Positions 5,259 to 6,199 of a stretch of 6,199 bases of DNA are shown piece after piece. The position numbers and the translations under genes were made by a program. Position 1 is the stretch's first letter. The number at the start of each line of letters is the position of its first letter. Below the pieces are notes generated by a model. The model worked only from the letters and a program-made list of their open reading frames with translations, made no database searches and was not told where the DNA came from. This stretch comes from Glaciimonas sp. (GTDB lineage Bacteria > Pseudomonadota > Gammaproteobacteria > Burkholderiales > Burkholderiaceae), in the NCBI GenBank assembly GCA_014377145.1, contig JACMQE010000325.1, positions 1-6,199 of the forward strand, written 5' to 3'.

Positions 5259-6199
5259 TTACCGGGTAAATGCTGCCACATTTCCCGCATCGATATTGAT
5301 GATGTTGCCGGTACTCTTGGCGGCTTTTTCGCTGGCTAGAAAATATACCGCTTCTGCGAAGTTTTTCGGCATTAAAATGAATTTTAGCATGCTGCGCTGA
5401 AGATAGAATTCTTCTATATCACGTTGGAGTCAATTTTATTCGACGCGGCGTGCTCTTCTTTCCATTTACCATCCCAGATGCGAGAGCCACGGATGACGGC
5501 GTCTGAGTTAACGACGGTTGACGTGGATACCGGGTTCTGTAACTTCTAATGCAATGCAGCATGCCAAGTGAATTTCGGCGGCTTTTGCGATGCAGTTAGG
5601 CCGATGCATCCGCAGAGGCGACCAAACCATTTTTGCTGGCAAAAAAACCATGCTGCCGCCCATTTTCTGCTGCTTCATGATACGGAAGGCACAGCAGCTA
5701 ACCAAAAAATATCCCATCACCAGGATTGATTGATTACGTTCCCAGATTTCCAGTATGGTGTCTTTCAGTGGCGCTGAAGAGGCATCCCTGCATTGGAGAT
5801 CAATAGTCTACGCCGCCAAAAGCGCAGCGCGGTCGCGCCCAGAATCGCATCGACCTCTTGCTCACTGGTGATATTTGTACGGATGGTGGCGACGTTGCCG
5901 CGCCCGGCGACCTCGACCAGAATTTGCTGCGCCTGTTCCATTGCTCAAGCATCGATATCGGTCAGCATCACGCAAGCACCTTCTTGTAATAGCTGACGCG
6001 CCACCGCCTGCCCAATGCCGCCGCTGGTGACCAGTGCATCCATCCTGCTAAACTTTTCGGTTTGGACATCCGTTGCAGTTTGGCTTCTTCTAGTAGCCAT
6101 TACTCAATATCGAAAGCTTCCTATTCTGGCAAGCCGGCATAGGTATTGACGCCATTGGCACCGCGCATAACATTGATTGATGGCATTGACATAAAATTC
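5259..6199 (-). pseudogene. rhaD: bifunctional rhamnulose-1-phosphate aldolase / lactaldehyde dehydrogenase, C-terminal SDR part
   Basis: In this fusion family an N-terminal class II aldolase domain cleaves rhamnulose-1-phosphate to dihydroxyacetone phosphate and L-lactaldehyde, and a C-terminal short-chain dehydrogenase oxidises the lactaldehyde. The window holds the linker and SDR part. From 6198 down: EFYVNAI, NVMRGANGVNTYAGLPE, WLLEEAKLQRMSKPKSLAG, a damaged nucleotide loop TSGGIGQAVARQLLQEGAC, LISNAG, LKDTILEIWERNQSILVMGY, ASKNGLVASADASA, CIAKAAEIHLA, VIRGSRIWDGKWKEEHAASN, and the family end STGNIINIDAGNVAAFTR with TAA at 5259-5261. Lesions include a four-base duplication near 6173-6180, stops at 6121-6123, 6100-6102 and 5945-5947, an insertion in the codon for the catalytic Tyr (5595-5598), and several further frameshifts. 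It lies 86 bases upstream of rhaI on the same strand, so the two were probably one operon. Confidence 0.87.

Noticed and set aside
1..6199. CRISPR arrays, tRNA or rRNA genes, toxin-antitoxin or phage modules
   Set aside because: No regularly spaced repeats, no tRNA-like cloverleaf or rRNA sequence, and no such protein families were recognised in any frame.

Overview
The window looks like a piece of a decaying genome. One housekeeping gene, fmt (methionyl-tRNA formyltransferase, minus strand), is complete. Every other recognisable gene is broken by frameshifts, in-frame stops, deletions or lost start codons. Protein similarity to remembered families, the rhamnose gene pair and the permease pair suggest a betaproteobacterium of the order Burkholderiales, possibly Oxalobacteraceae. 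A lineage in reductive evolution, such as a recent symbiont or host-restricted bacterium, fits best. The taxon is inference, made without a database search.

Layout, left to right: (1) 1-981, plus strand: the 3' part of one inner-membrane permease and all that remains of a second, from a BMP-type (nucleoside/simple-sugar) ABC importer. Both are pseudogenes. (2) About 1088-1890, plus strand: a decayed DDE transposase of IS4 type without its C-terminal catalytic part. (3) About 1902-2245, plus strand: the last ~110 codons of phnM (carbon-phosphorus lyase pathway), also broken. (4) 2338-3291, minus strand: intact fmt. (5) 3292-3471: a non-coding spacer with small palindromes; the usual partner gene def is not there. 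(6) 3472-3872, plus strand: an internally deleted IS5-family transposase whose end overlaps the end of rhaI. (7) 3869-5172, minus strand: rhaI (L-rhamnose isomerase), nearly full length but broken. (8) 5185-5220: a compact pair of mutually exclusive hairpins just upstream of the rhaI Shine-Dalgarno site. (9) 5259-6199, minus strand: the C-terminal lactaldehyde-dehydrogenase (SDR) part of a bifunctional rhamnulose-1-phosphate aldolase/dehydrogenase, running off the window and heavily mutated.

Functionally, the rhaD-type fusion and rhaI once formed a minus-strand rhamnose operon: isomerisation of L-rhamnose to L-rhamnulose, then aldol cleavage of the phosphorylated product and oxidation of lactaldehyde. 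The permeases belonged to a separate importer, and phnM to phosphonate use. All are dispensable scavenging functions and all are dead, while the translation-initiation gene is preserved. I found no novel defence, RNA or mobile system. The most informative signals are the decay scars themselves (homopolymer slips, short tandem duplications, apparent microhomology deletions, IS/gene junctions) and the rhaI leader hairpins.
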